Shown: positions 47,701 to 56,490, counted from the stretch's first letter. The stretch is DNA of 64,000 bases from SIG440 sp045120135 (GCA_045120135.1 JBGVEN010000001.1:1-64000), one strand, 5' to 3'. Notes: generated by a model not told the origin, from the sequence alone. Made by a program: numbers and translations.

Positions 47701-48606
47701 TTAGTCTTTCATCAGTGTAACCATAACTGCTTTTTGTGCGTGAAGTCTGTTTTCTGCCTCGTCAAAAATTTCGTCTGCGTGAGCTTCAAATACTTCGGCG
47801 GTGATTTCTTCTTCACGATGTGCAGGCAGACAGTGAAGAACCATAGCATCAGATTTTGCAACAGACATAAGTTTTGAGTTTATCTGATAGCCTGCAAAAA
47901 TCTTTTTACGCTCGTTTGCTTCACCCTCCTGACCCATTGATGCCCAAACGTCGGTTACAAGAATGTCTGCATCCTTTGCAGCTTCTTCAACGGATTCGGT
48001 ACAGGTAAATGTTCCGTTTTCCTTTGCCCACTTCATAAGGTCACTATCCGGCTCGTAGCCTTTGGGACACGCAATTGCAAATTCCATACCCATTTTGATT
48101 GCACCAACCATCAGCGAGTTTGCCATATTATTGCCATCGCCGATAAAGCACATTTTAAGGTTTTTGAATGTTCCCTTGTGCTCACGGATTGTCATAAGGT
48201 CAGCAAGCACTTGACAGGGATGACAGTAGTCGGTAAGTCCGTTGATAATCGGGATAGAACCATACTTTGCAAGGTCTTCAACTTCCTTTTGCTCAAAGGT
48301 TCTTATCATAATTCCGTCAAGGTATCGGGACAGAACTCGTGCGGTATCCTCTACCGGCTCGCCACGACCAATCTGGAGATCAGCAGAGCTTAAAAAGAGT
48401 GCATTACCGCCAAGTTCATACATACCCACCTCAAAGGAAACACGGGTTCTGGTAGATGATTTTTCAAAAATCATACCAAGAGACTTACCCTCGAGATGCT
48501 TGTGGGGAATACCGTTTTTCTTTTCATATTTAAGCTGGTCAGCCATATCCAAAACAGCGGTTATTTCTTCTGCGGACCAGTCCGAAAGTTTAAGTAAATG
48601 TTTCAT
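47701..48606 (-). CDS. argF: Ornithine carbamoyltransferase
   Basis: Forms citrulline from ornithine and carbamoyl phosphate, the sixth step of arginine synthesis. The 301 residues show the carbamoyl-phosphate loop SSTRTRVSFE, HPCQVLADLMTI, the ornithine loop DVWASMGQEGE and the final HCLPAHREEEITAEVF. It closes the argCJBRDF operon. AAAGGATAGATTAAA precedes the ATG. It could in principle be catabolic (arcB), but its operon mates are biosynthetic. Confidence 0.97.
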   Translation of the reverse strand: MKHLLKLSDWSAEEITAVLDMADQLKYEKKNGIPHKHLEGKSLGMIFEKSSTRTRVSFEVGMYELGGNALFLSSADLQIGRGEPVEDTARVLSRYLDGIMIRTFEQKEVEDLAKYGSIPIINGLTDYCHPCQVLADLMTIREHKGTFKNLKMCFIGDGNNMANSLMVGAIKMGMEFAIACPKGYEPDSDLMKWAKENGTFTCTESVEEAAKDADILVTDVWASMGQEGEANERKKIFAGYQINSKLMSVAKSDAMVLHCLPAHREEEITAEVFEAHADEIFDEAENRLHAQKAVMVTLMKD

Positions 48607-48632
48607 TTTAATCTATCCTTTCTGGTTTATTT

Positions 48633-49793
48633 TTAAAGTGTTTCAATAGCGTTTTTAAGAATTGCAAGACCTGAGTCAATTTCCGCACGAGTGATATTAA
48701 GCGGAGGAAGAAGTCTTACCTTATCCTTTGCAGTGAGAACCAAAAGTCCATCATTTAGACATTTTTTAAGAATTTCTTTTGCATCCTTTTCGGCTTCAAC
48801 GCCAAGCATAAAGCCCATACCAGAAATTGCGGTTACGCCGTCAATCTTCATTATTTTTTCAATCATATACTCACTGTTTTTGCGAACTGTTTCAAGCAGA
48901 GCATCGTCAATTCTGCTTAAAATACTGAGTGCACCTGCAGCAGCAACGGGGTTGCCGCCAAAGGTTGAACCATGAGTTCCGGGAGTGAGAATGTTCTCAA
49001 CTTTTTCTGCAAACATTGTAGCACCTAAAGGTAATCCTCCGGCAAGTCCCTTTGCGGTTGAAACGATATCCGGTTTAAGACCAAACTGTTCGTATGCATA
49101 AAGTGTACCTGTACGGCCGTTGCCGGTCTGAACCTCGTCTACAATCAAAAGTGCGTCGTACTTTGCCGCCATTTCTTCAGCGGTCTTTATGAATTCTGCA
49201 GTCAGCGGAAGAACGCCGCCCTCACCCTGAATAATCTCAAACATTATACCGCATACATTGTCGGACATTGCATTTATCAAAGCTTCGCAGTTGTTTGCCT
49301 CGACATATACAAAACCCTCGGTAAAGGGCGTAAAGCTCGTGTGGAATACATCCTGACCGGTTGCCGAAAGTGTTGTTACTGTTCTGCCGTGAAAGCTGTT
49401 TTTAAGCGTAATAATGATGTTTTTGTCGGGGTTTTTATCTGTTCCGTATTTTCTTGCGCCTTTAATGGCGCATTCGTTTGCTTCTGCTCCCGAGTTGGAG
49501 AAGAATACCTTGCTCATACCGGTCTTTTTGCAAAGCATCTCTGCAAGGTCGGCACAAGGCTTGGTGTAATAGTAATTGGAAGTATGCTGAAGCTTTCCAA
49601 GCTGGTCAGATATTGCTTTGACCCATTCAGGGTCACATGCACCGAATGTATTAACAGCAATGCCGCTGCCAAAGTCAATATACTTTTTCCCGTCAGCATC
49701 AAAAAGAGTGCTGCCGCAGCCGTGGTCAAGCTCCAAATCGAGTCTTCCATAGGTTCCCATTATATATTTTGAGTCTTTTTCCTTTGTGTTCAT
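48633..49793 (-). CDS. argD: Acetylornithine aminotransferase
   Basis: A class III PLP aminotransferase (386 residues) that makes N-acetylornithine from the semialdehyde. It has the SGIAVNTFGACDP region, NSGAEANECAIKGARKYG, FHGRTVTTLSATGQ, the PLP Asp in LIVDEVQTGNGRTG and the lysine in STAKGLAGGLPLGA. Fifth gene of the arg operon, with GAGGTAGACATT as ribosome site. Confidence 0.96.
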   Translation of the reverse strand: MNTKEKDSKYIMGTYGRLDLELDHGCGSTLFDADGKKYIDFGSGIAVNTFGACDPEWVKAISDQLGKLQHTSNYYYTKPCADLAEMLCKKTGMSKVFFSNSGAEANECAIKGARKYGTDKNPDKNIIITLKNSFHGRTVTTLSATGQDVFHTSFTPFTEGFVYVEANNCEALINAMSDNVCGIMFEIIQGEGGVLPLTAEFIKTAEEMAAKYDALLIVDEVQTGNGRTGTLYAYEQFGLKPDIVSTAKGLAGGLPLGATMFAEKVENILTPGTHGSTFGGNPVAAAGALSILSRIDDALLETVRKNSEYMIEKIMKIDGVTAISGMGFMLGVEAEKDAKEILKKCLNDGLLVLTAKDKVRLLPPLNITRAEIDSGLAILKNAIETL

Positions 49794-49812
49794 AATGTCT
49801 ACCTCGCCTATC

Positions 49813-50292
49813 TTAGTTTACAACATTCATCAGGGTTTTGCAGAATGCAGCAGCCTCTTTCTCGCTGTTCATTGCAATAAATACGGTGTCATCACCTGCT
49901 ATAACCCCTACAACACGGTCGAAATCAAGCGTTTCAATTGCCATTGCGCAGCCTTGAGCAGAACCGGGGATGGTCTTAACAACAACCAAATTCGATGCAT
50001 TCTGTATTGTGATAACTGCGTGTGTAAGAACAGCGGTGTAACGGGTACGTATGTCTACATCAGTTTCTTTGCCGGGCAGAGCATAGCGGTATTTGTCACC
50101 CCTGTCTGCAATCTTGATAAGCCGAAGCTCTTTTATATCTCTTGAAACGGTTGCCTGGGTAACATCAAACCCATCTGCAATCAATAGCTTTGTAAGCTGA
50201 CCCTGAGTTTCAACTGCTTTTTCTGAGATAATTCTGATGATTGTGTTGTGTCGTTGTTTTTTTGAATTCTTTATGCAATCCTTTTCCTGCAT
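49813..50292 (-). CDS. argR: Arginine repressor
   Basis: A 159-residue ArgR/AhrC with an N-terminal winged helix (IIRIISEKAVETQGQLTKLL through TQATVSRDIKELRL) and a C-terminal arginine-binding hexamerisation domain (GSAQGCAMAIETLDFDRVVG with GDDTVFIA). With arginine bound it represses arg operons at ARG boxes. Unusually it is inside the operon it should control, between argB and argD, giving autoregulation through the boxes at 53418-53460. Confidence 0.96.
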   Translation of the reverse strand: MQEKDCIKNSKKQRHNTIIRIISEKAVETQGQLTKLLIADGFDVTQATVSRDIKELRLIKIADRGDKYRYALPGKETDVDIRTRYTAVLTHAVITIQNASNLVVVKTIPGSAQGCAMAIETLDFDRVVGVIAGDDTVFIAMNSEKEAAAFCKTLMNVVN

Positions 50293-50306
50293 AATTCTCC
50301 ACCTTT

Positions 50307-51176
50307 CTAAACGACCATTGTTCCGATACCCTCGTCGGTAAGAATTTCAATCAGTATAGCGTGAGGAACTCTGCCGTCAAGAATAAATACTTTCTGAACA
50401 CCCTGACGGATGGAATCAATACAGCATTCAATCTTTGGTATCATTCCGCCGGAGATAACGCCTTCGTTCATAAGCTCCGGAACCTCGCTTGTCTTAACGA
50501 TAGGGATAAGTGTGGACTCATCATCTTTGTCGCGAAGTAAACCACGGATATCCGTCATTGAAATTAGACTCTCGGCTTTTAGTACACCCGCAATTTTTGC
50601 AGCAGCGGTGTCTGCGTTGATGTTGTATACATTCCCCTCACTGTCACAACCAACGGTTGCAATAACAGGGATATATCCTTTGTCCAGAATATCCAGTATT
50701 GGTGTGGGGTCAATGTCGGTAATGTTGCCAACATAGCCGTGAACATCGTCAAGCTTTTCTGCCTGAATCATATGTCCGTCAATTCCGCAAAGTCCCATTG
50801 CGTTGCCGCCCATTGTGTGGATAAGGTTTACAAGACTCTTGTTGATTTTACCGGCAAGCACCATCTGGACAATATCAACAGATTCCTTGTCGGTAACACG
50901 AAGTCCGTCAATAAATTCAGATTTAGCCCCAACCTTGACAAGCATTTCTGAAATTTCAGGGCCGCCGCCGTGGACGAGAACTACTTTAATTCCAATAAGT
51001 GAGAGAAGAAGTATGTCGCCCATAACAGCCTGCTTCAATTCTTCATTAAGCATAGCGTTGCCGCCGTACTTGATAACAACTATTTTGTTGTAGTAGTCCT
51101 GAATATAGGGGAGTGCCTCGATAAGTATTTCGGCACGGGTTTCTATAGGGATTTTCTTTAATAATTCGTTGTTCAT
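50307..51176 (-). CDS. argB: Acetylglutamate kinase
   Basis: Phosphorylates N-acetylglutamate, the second step of the pathway and often the arginine feedback point. The 289 residues include KIVVIKYGGNAMLNE, VLVHGGGPEIS, GLCGIDGHMI, the NINADTAAAKIAGVLKA loop and VISGGMIPKIECC. The amino-terminal helix ahead of KYGGNAM is of the kind found in arginine-sensitive enzymes. It is separated from argR by 14 bp. Confidence 0.97.
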   Translation of the reverse strand: MNNELLKKIPIETRAEILIEALPYIQDYYNKIVVIKYGGNAMLNEELKQAVMGDILLLSLIGIKVVLVHGGGPEISEMLVKVGAKSEFIDGLRVTDKESVDIVQMVLAGKINKSLVNLIHTMGGNAMGLCGIDGHMIQAEKLDDVHGYVGNITDIDPTPILDILDKGYIPVIATVGCDSEGNVYNINADTAAAKIAGVLKAESLISMTDIRGLLRDKDDESTLIPIVKTSEVPELMNEGVISGGMIPKIECCIDSIRQGVQKVFILDGRVPHAILIEILTDEGIGTMVV

Positions 51177-51197
51177 TTCTATATTACCTCGTTTGAA

Positions 51198-52412
51198 TTA
51201 GGTGCGGTAGTCACCGTTGATTTTTACATAATCGTATGTCAGGTCACAGCCCCAGGCAACAGCTTCGCCGTCTCCATCGCCAAGAGTAATGTCAATAATA
51301 ATTTCGTCCTCGCTGAGAATCGTTTTTGCTGTGTCTTCGTCAAAATCAACGCCGCTGCCGTTTTTACATACAAGAATTTCTCCTGCACTTGATGCAAGGC
51401 TTACGGCAACTTTGTTAACAGCACATTCTGCACCGCTGTAACCTATTGCACAGAGAATTCTGCCCCAGTTGGCATCGGCGCCAAACATTGCAGCCTTAAA
51501 AAGTGAAGAGCAAACAACGCTCTTTGCAATCATTTTTGCATTTTTAGTGTCCTTTGCGCCGTGCACGCGGCTCTCAAGAAGTTTTGATGCACCCTCGCCG
51601 TCCTTGGCAATCTGGCGGCAGAGATAGGTTGTAACGGCTGAAAGCGCTTTGCAGAAAGCATCATAGTCTTTGCTGATTTTGTCAATTACGGCATTTTCTG
51701 CCATGCCATTTGCAAGAACAGAAACCATATCATTTGTTGATGTATCGCCGTCAACAGAAATCATATTGAATGAGTCCTGAATATCGGCACTAAGCGCCTT
51801 TTGGAGCATTTCTGGCGTAATTGCAACGTCAGTGGTAACAAATACAAGCATCGTTGCCATATTCGGGTGAATCATACCTGACCCCTTTGCAATTCCGCCA
51901 ATATGACAGGTTTTGCCGCCGATTTCAAATTCGAACGCAATTTCCTTTTTTGCAAGATCAGTAGTCATAATAGCTTCAGCTGCATCATTACTGCCGTCTT
52001 CGTTCAAAAGAGCAACAAGACCCTCCATAGCATTTGCCATAGGAGTAAGGTCAAGGGGCTGACCAATAACACCGGTTGATGCAACTACAACATCTTTTTT
52101 GGAGATGCCGGTATATTTTTCAACAAGCTCGCACATTCCCTCAGCAATTTCAATGCCATTTGCATTGCAGGTATTGGCATTGCCGCTGTTGCATATAATA
52201 GCTGATGCGTAGCCATTTTCGAGGTTTGCCTTTGTTACATAGATAGGTGCGCCCTTAACAAGGTTTTGTGTGTATGTACTTGCGGCAGAAGCACGTGCTT
52301 CGCTTATAATCAAAGCAAAATCCTTTTTTTCTTTGTTTTTGCGGATACCTGCATGGATACCTGCAGCCTTAAAGCCCTTTGCGGCACAAACGCCGCCGTT
52401 TATTTGTTTCAT
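51198..52412 (-). CDS. argJ: Bifunctional glutamate N-acetyltransferase/amino-acid acetyltransferase
   Basis: Transfers acetyl from acetylornithine to glutamate, giving the cyclic arginine pathway. The 404-residue proprotein cleaves itself before the Thr in KGSGMIHPNMATMLVF, yielding alpha and beta chains. Other marks are CNSGNANTCNG and the C-terminal WGCDLTYDYVKINGDYRT. ATG 52412 follows AAAGGAAAAACAGTT; the longer frame has no ribosome site and runs into argC. It removes the need for argE and a separate argA. Confidence 0.96.
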   Translation of the reverse strand: MKQINGGVCAAKGFKAAGIHAGIRKNKEKKDFALIISEARASAASTYTQNLVKGAPIYVTKANLENGYASAIICNSGNANTCNANGIEIAEGMCELVEKYTGISKKDVVVASTGVIGQPLDLTPMANAMEGLVALLNEDGSNDAAEAIMTTDLAKKEIAFEFEIGGKTCHIGGIAKGSGMIHPNMATMLVFVTTDVAITPEMLQKALSADIQDSFNMISVDGDTSTNDMVSVLANGMAENAVIDKISKDYDAFCKALSAVTTYLCRQIAKDGEGASKLLESRVHGAKDTKNAKMIAKSVVCSSLFKAAMFGADANWGRILCAIGYSGAECAVNKVAVSLASSAGEILVCKNGSGVDFDEDTAKTILSEDEIIIDITLGDGDGEAVAWGCDLTYDYVKINGDYRT

Positions 52413-52432
52413 AACTGTTTTTCCTTTCTGTA

Positions 52433-53368
52433 TTAAAGAACAAGTCCGGTTGTCTCGTCTGTTCCCGTAATCAAGTTGAAGCATTGAATTGCCGCACCTG
52501 ATGCGCCTTTGCCGAGGTTATCAAAGGTGGAGGCAATCAGAATTCTGTCGTCGTTACCTGAAACAATAATTTCCATACTGTCTCTACCCGTCATTTCATT
52601 TGTTCCAAGCATTCCCTCCTGCCCGAAGGGTCGTACCGAAATCATTTTCTGATTTGCATAATGCTCAGCCAAAATATCGTATATATCCTTTGCGGTAACT
52701 TTTTTGGAAAGAAGTCTTGCCGCAAGTGGAACTGAAACGGTCATACCGCTGTAAAAGTCTGCAACAATGGGCGAGAAACAAGGTTCAAAGCCTAATCCGC
52801 ATACAGCCTTCATTTCCGGAAGGTGCTTGTGCTTTTGGGTCAGTGCATATTGTCTGGGGCTGTCATAAATTTCGCTGCGGTTACCATCCTCGTACTCTGC
52901 AATCATTTTTTTACCGCCACCACTATATCCTGTAACGGAAGTGCAAGCTATGGGATAATCAGCCGGAATAATTTTATTATCTACAAGCGGCTTAACAATC
53001 GAACAAAAACCGCTTGCATGACAACCGGGAACGGCTATGCGATTGGAAGAAAGGAGCTTTTCTTTAAATTCATTTGAAAGCTCCGGAAATCCGTATGCCC
53101 AAGCCGGATTAGTGCGGTGAGCGGTGGAGGTGTCAAGAACCTTAACCGGTGCATTGCCGATTGCTTCTATTATTTCAATGGAGGCAGTATCCGGGAGACA
53201 TAAAAAAGCAGCGTCAGCCGAGAGAATGGCTTCCTTTCTGGCGCTTAGCTCCTTGCGGTTTTCTTCCGGGATAGTGATAAGCTCAATGTCGGGGCGTTGG
53301 GACAGCCTTTCGTGAATTCTGAGACCTGTTGTGCCAACACTGCCATCGATAAATACTTTAGTAGCCAT
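52433..53368 (-). CDS. argC: N-acetyl-gamma-glutamyl-phosphate reductase, short (type 2) form
   Basis: Reduces N-acetylglutamyl phosphate with NADPH. It has 311 residues with KVFIDGSVGTTGLRIHERL (dinucleotide loop) and the catalytic cysteine in AVPGCHASGFCSIVKPL. The shorter length and the PGCHASG active site mark the type 2 family rather than the 340-residue type 1 enzyme (NPGCYPT). First gene of the arg operon. ATG 53368 follows GCAGGAGGAACAGCGAAA. Confidence 0.94.
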   Translation of the reverse strand: MATKVFIDGSVGTTGLRIHERLSQRPDIELITIPEENRKELSARKEAILSADAAFLCLPDTASIEIIEAIGNAPVKVLDTSTAHRTNPAWAYGFPELSNEFKEKLLSSNRIAVPGCHASGFCSIVKPLVDNKIIPADYPIACTSVTGYSGGGKKMIAEYEDGNRSEIYDSPRQYALTQKHKHLPEMKAVCGLGFEPCFSPIVADFYSGMTVSVPLAARLLSKKVTAKDIYDILAEHYANQKMISVRPFGQEGMLGTNEMTGRDSMEIIVSGNDDRILIASTFDNLGKGASGAAIQCFNLITGTDETTGLVL

Positions 53369-53410
53369 TTTCGCTGTTCCTCCTGCATAATTATTCAAAA
53401 CATATTATCT

Positions 53411-53460
53411 ATTAAACTATATTTATGCAGAAAAGTCAATAGTTTTTGCATAAATATTCA
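53411..53460 (-). promoter_or_regulatory. arg operon promoter with ARG boxes
   Basis: Minus-strand TTGACT (53439-53434), 17-bp spacer and TTTAAT (53416-53411). Bases 53447-53460, TGCATAAATATTCA, fit the ARG-box consensus for ArgR (13 of 14 positions by my comparison with TGAATAAATATTCA) just upstream of the -35. A second, weaker half-type box overlaps the spacer at 53418-53429 (TATATTTATGCA). Together they would let ArgR block the promoter. Confidence 0.8.
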
Positions 53461-53512
53461 GAAAATATGTAACAAATATACGGTTATATTTGGCATAAAA
53501 TATGTGCAAAGA

Positions 53513-53547
53513 TATAGCCGCCGGTAAATTGTTTGCCGGCGGCTATA
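53513..53547 (-). terminator. Hairpin terminator after jag
   Basis: TATAGCCGCCGG (53513-53524) and CCGGCGGCTATA (53536-53547) form a 12-bp perfect GC-rich stem 6 bases past the jag stop. The T tract is short. Confidence 0.75.
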
Positions 53548-53552
53548 AAATG

Positions 53553-54332
53553 TTATTCTTCTTCAGGTTTATTGAGAGCAACAACCATTCTGCGGTTAGG
53601 CTCTTCTCCTATACTATATGTTTTAATCTTGGGGTTATTTTGGAGAGCTGAGTGAATGATACGTCTTTCATTTGCTGTCATAGGCTCAAGAGTAATTGCT
53701 TTTTTGTCTTTGAGGACATTGCGTTCAAGACCGTGCGCAAGTCTTACCAAAGTAGCTTCTCTTTTTGCTCGGTAATTTTCGGTATCAAGGTTAACCTTGA
53801 CATAAGGCATATTCTTGTTTCTGTTTACGTAGAGAACAGTCAACATCTGAACTGCATCAATTGTATCACCGCGCTTGCCGATAAGAAGTCCCATCTTTTC
53901 GCCTGAAATTTCAATATTAATAACATTTCTTTCGAGCTTAATATGCAGGTCAAATGTAAGACCGATTTTTGTAAGCAATTCTGAAACAAAGAACTTAGCA
54001 TCATCAACGGCTGATTTGGGAATAACAAAATCTTCATCAGGCTCGTTCTTTGCCTTGACAGGCTTTTCTGACGCCGAAGCTTTGTCGGTTTTAGGAGTCT
54101 TTGCCGGCTTTACAGGTTTTTCTGCAGGTTTTGCTTCGGATTCTTCGTCAGATTTTTTCCAGGCAACGATTTCAACCTCTGAACCGAGTGAGCCTAATAT
54201 TAATTTCATAAGGCCCTTGCTGCCCTGACGGGTTATTTCGTATGCAACTTCGTCTTTCGAAACGCCAAGCTCCTGAGCGGCAAGCTCAACTGCTTCATCG
54301 AGATTTTTTGCGCTTTTTTCTACTTTTAACAT
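53553..54332 (-). CDS. jag: RNA-binding protein Jag/KhpB (SpoIIIJ-associated)
   Basis: A 259-residue RNA-binding protein that affects cell elongation and, in Bacillus, links to SpoIIIJ. Domains: Jag-N (1-50, KSAKNLDEAVELAAQELG), a Lys/Pro/Ala/Glu-rich linker (about 62-105), a KH domain with GLLIGKRGDTIDA (about 150-162) and a C-terminal R3H domain (RLAHGLERNVLKD ... ANERRIIHSAL). Its ATG has a strong GAAGGAGATATAAAAA site inside the end of yidC and overlaps that gene by 38 bp, so the two are translationally coupled. Confidence 0.96.
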   Translation of the reverse strand: MLKVEKSAKNLDEAVELAAQELGVSKDEVAYEITRQGSKGLMKLILGSLGSEVEIVAWKKSDEESEAKPAEKPVKPAKTPKTDKASASEKPVKAKNEPDEDFVIPKSAVDDAKFFVSELLTKIGLTFDLHIKLERNVINIEISGEKMGLLIGKRGDTIDAVQMLTVLYVNRNKNMPYVKVNLDTENYRAKREATLVRLAHGLERNVLKDKKAITLEPMTANERRIIHSALQNNPKIKTYSIGEEPNRRMVVALNKPEEE

Positions 54333-55371
54333 TTTTTATATCTCCTTCTAACTCTTCAAGGCTTACATCCTGTGTGAAGTATTTTGTAACAAATATGTGC
54401 TGAACAATCTGAATGATGTTGCTAACTATCCAGTAAAGACCGACAGCTGCCGGAAGGGTAAATGCAAACCATGCCGAAAAGATGGGCATAATCATTGTCA
54501 TTGAGCTCATAGTGCTGTTGGTTGCATTTGCTGTCTTTTCCTGAGCTTTCTTTTCTTCTTCTGAAAGAATAAGCTTCTTTTCAGCTTTAGTCTTTTTAGG
54601 TGCGGGTGAAACAATCTTGCTTGAAATGAACGAACTGAGACCCGACAGGATAGGGATTGACCAGAGTGTAACGGTTTCCCGTGTAAGTGCTGAGAACTTG
54701 CCGAGGAACATCCCGAAAAATGCATTAAGATTGGGAATTTCGGAAAGGTCCATACCGAAGAAGCCAAAGTTAATCGGCCGGATTACCTTGCTCCAGTTTG
54801 CAACTGCCGAATATTCAAGGATTTCGGGATGCTTATAGATAAGCTGAGCAATCTGGATTTCGTAAGCGCCAAAGGTGTTGTTACGCATTTCTTTAAGATA
54901 GGTAACAGGAACAGCATCCTTAAGATTTGCAGGAAGCAAGTCGGGATTTGCCGAGGCCCAGGCGTTAAATGCGTCGGCAATACGCCAGATTTCCGATTCG
55001 TCAACGCCCATCATATAGAAGATAGGCTTTCTTACAACCCAGTAAAGGGCAATTATAATGGGAAACTGCAAAAGCATAGGCAGACAACCGCTTGTGGGGC
55101 TGATACCGTATTTCTGATACAGCTTCATAGTTTCCTGGTTGAGTTTGTCTTTGTCGTTTGCGTACTTTTTCTGTACCTCCATTAAAAGAGGCTGAATTTT
55201 CTGAGTTTTTGCCATAGACCGTCTTTGCTTCAGGTCAAGCGGGAACAGAGCAAGCTTTACAAAAACAGTAAATGCAATAATTGCAAAACCGTAGTTTCCG
55301 ATAAGCCTGTAAAAAAGGTCCAGAATCCAACCCAGGGCAATCATAATATAGGTCACAGTCTTGTCCTCCAA
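54295..55371 (-). CDS. yidC: Membrane insertase YidC/SpoIIIJ (Oxa1 family)
   Basis: A 358-residue Oxa1/YidC family insertase with about five membrane segments. YidC-type insertases place membrane proteins with or without Sec. The core stretches are FVKLALFPLDLKQRRSMAKTQK, QKYGISPTSGCLPMLLQFPI and FTLPAAVGLYWIVSNIIQI. In the groove-facing position after FT it has Lys (FVKL) where Bacillus has Arg. The C-terminal tail is very basic (KSRKKRKKSR). No lipoprotein signal is seen. There is a larger soluble insert than usual between the second and third segments. Part of the rpmH-rnpA-yidD-yidC-jag unit. Confidence 0.95.
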   Translation of the reverse strand: MEDKTVTYIMIALGWILDLFYRLIGNYGFAIIAFTVFVKLALFPLDLKQRRSMAKTQKIQPLLMEVQKKYANDKDKLNQETMKLYQKYGISPTSGCLPMLLQFPIIIALYWVVRKPIFYMMGVDESEIWRIADAFNAWASANPDLLPANLKDAVPVTYLKEMRNNTFGAYEIQIAQLIYKHPEILEYSAVANWSKVIRPINFGFFGMDLSEIPNLNAFFGMFLGKFSALTRETVTLWSIPILSGLSSFISSKIVSPAPKKTKAEKKLILSEEEKKAQEKTANATNSTMSSMTMIMPIFSAWFAFTLPAAVGLYWIVSNIIQIVQHIFVTKYFTQDVSLEELEGDIKNVKSRKKRKKSR

Positions 55372-55403
55372 TTTTATCGAGTGTTAGGAATAGTAAAATA
55401 CAT

Positions 55404-55622
55404 TTACGGGTAGTCGATACCGCCCTTTGAAAAAGGGTTGCATCTAAGAATTCTCCATATGGCTTTAAGTCCGCCTTTTAATGCACCATACTTTTTAATG
55501 GCAAGTATTGCGTATTCCGAGCAAGTGGGGTAAAACCGGCACGAGGCAGGTTTGAGCGGTGAAATAAAGCGTCGGTAGAATTTAATAAGTCCTATTAATA
55601 TAAAGGAAGAAAATCTATTCAC
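55404..55622 (-). CDS. yidD: Membrane protein insertion efficiency factor YidD
   Basis: A 72-residue amphipathic protein of the HlyA/YidD family, with the invariant core YRRFISPLKPASCRFYPTCSEYA and the tail RILRCNPFSKGGIDYP. It assists YidC and is usually encoded between rnpA and yidC, as here. Its start overlaps the rnpA stop by 8 bp. Confidence 0.96.
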   Translation of the reverse strand: MNRFSSFILIGLIKFYRRFISPLKPASCRFYPTCSEYAILAIKKYGALKGGLKAIWRILRCNPFSKGGIDYP

Positions 55623-55968
55623 TTTTCAGGACTCCTGTTTCTTTTGCGGTGTTTAAAAAATCGCTCTGCAATACGGAAAACTCCACAAATGCAGTGCGTC
55701 CCCGGGCAACAAGAATAAAGTCATATCCGCATTTAAGCTTCGGGGAATTCAGTCTGAAAACTTCACGCAGTCTGCGTTTTGCACGGTTTCTGACTGTGGC
55801 CTTACCGATTTTTTTGCTTACTGTAATTCCGCTGCGGTTATATGAAAGACCATTAGGCTTAACATAAACCACAATTGAGGACCTGACCGAGGAGCTGCCT
55901 TTGGAATAAATTCTGCGGAATTGAGTATTGAGATTAAGCGTCTCAAGCTTTCGGGCAGTTCGCTTCAT
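55615..55968 (-). CDS. rnpA: Ribonuclease P protein component
   Basis: The small basic protein of RNase P, 117 residues, which helps the catalytic RNA trim tRNA 5' ends. The signature RNRAKRRLREVFR is at residues about 59-71, preceded by SGITVSKKIGKATVRNRAKR and followed by DFILVARGRTA. It is the second gene of the rpmH unit and is separated from rpmH by 105 bp that include a small hairpin. Confidence 0.96.
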   Translation of the reverse strand: MKRTARKLETLNLNTQFRRIYSKGSSSVRSSIVVYVKPNGLSYNRSGITVSKKIGKATVRNRAKRRLREVFRLNSPKLKCGYDFILVARGRTAFVEFSVLQSDFLNTAKETGVLKSE

Positions 55969-56053
55969 AAAATCCTCCGTTCTTACATAGCAAAACAGGA
56001 CAAAACCGGCATTTTGTATGCAGTTTTCCCCTGAAAAAAGGCCGTATAGTCAA

Positions 56054-56075
56054 AAAGACGCACAAAGGCGTCTTT
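56054..56075 (-). terminator. Attenuator-like hairpin over the rpmH stop codon
   Basis: AAAGACGC (56054-56061) and GCGTCTTT (56068-56075) form an 8-bp perfect stem. On the minus strand it is followed by TTTTTGAC. The rpmH stop (56076-56074) lies within the upstream arm, so ribosomes finishing rpmH would melt it. It could reduce readthrough into rnpA. Confidence 0.65.
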
Positions 56076-56208
56076 AGGCTGACAATTTCTTTCTGCCTTT
56101 AAGTCTTCTTCTGGCTAAAACCTTGCGACCATTGCTGGTAGACATTCTTTTTCTGAAACCATGCTCTTTGGCTCTATGTCTTTTCTTAGGCTGAAATGTT
56201 CTAAGCAT
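56074..56208 (-). CDS. rpmH: 50S ribosomal protein L34
   Basis: A 44-residue, very basic large-subunit protein beginning MLRTFQPKKRHRAKEHGFRK, followed by the SNGRKVLARRRLKGRKKLSA end. It is too short for routine ORF cut-offs but unmistakable. It heads the rpmH-rnpA-yidD-yidC-jag unit, divergent from dnaA, which is the classical order near bacterial origins. AGGGATTTTG precedes the ATG, and the promoter is at 56288-56316. Confidence 0.97.
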   Translation of the reverse strand: MLRTFQPKKRHRAKEHGFRKRMSTSNGRKVLARRRLKGRKKLSA

Positions 56209-56287
56209 CAAAATCCCTCCAAACCGATTAATAATCTAATTGTATAAAAAGCTTAATTTAATACTAATCTGCAAAACAGCATTACCT

Positions 56288-56316
56288 ATTTTAGCATAAG
56301 AAACAGATATTGTCAA
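56288..56316 (-). promoter_or_regulatory. Promoter of rpmH
   Basis: Minus-strand TTGACA (56316-56311), 17-bp spacer, TAAAAT (56293-56288). The rpmH-dnaA gap (56209-56583, 375 bp) holds this promoter and the dnaA promoter. I find no DnaA box (TTATCCACA or a one-mismatch variant) in it. Confidence 0.88.
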
Positions 56317-56461
56317 TAGTTTAAGGACGGAAAATTTTCTAAAAAATTTTTTTTGATGAAAAAACAGAATATATTGTAATCAAATATAGAATTAATGACA
56401 ATATTTTGTATTTTTAGTAGGTAAATAGAAGAAAAACACAAAATTTTGAAACTTTTAGCTG

Positions 56462-56490
56462 TTGAAAAAAGAACAAAAGTCTGCTATTAT
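56462..56490 (+). promoter_or_regulatory. Promoter of dnaA
   Basis: TTGAAA (56462-56467), 17-bp spacer, TATTAT (56485-56490). The predicted start near 56497 lies about 87 bases before the TTG start codon. Confidence 0.78.
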
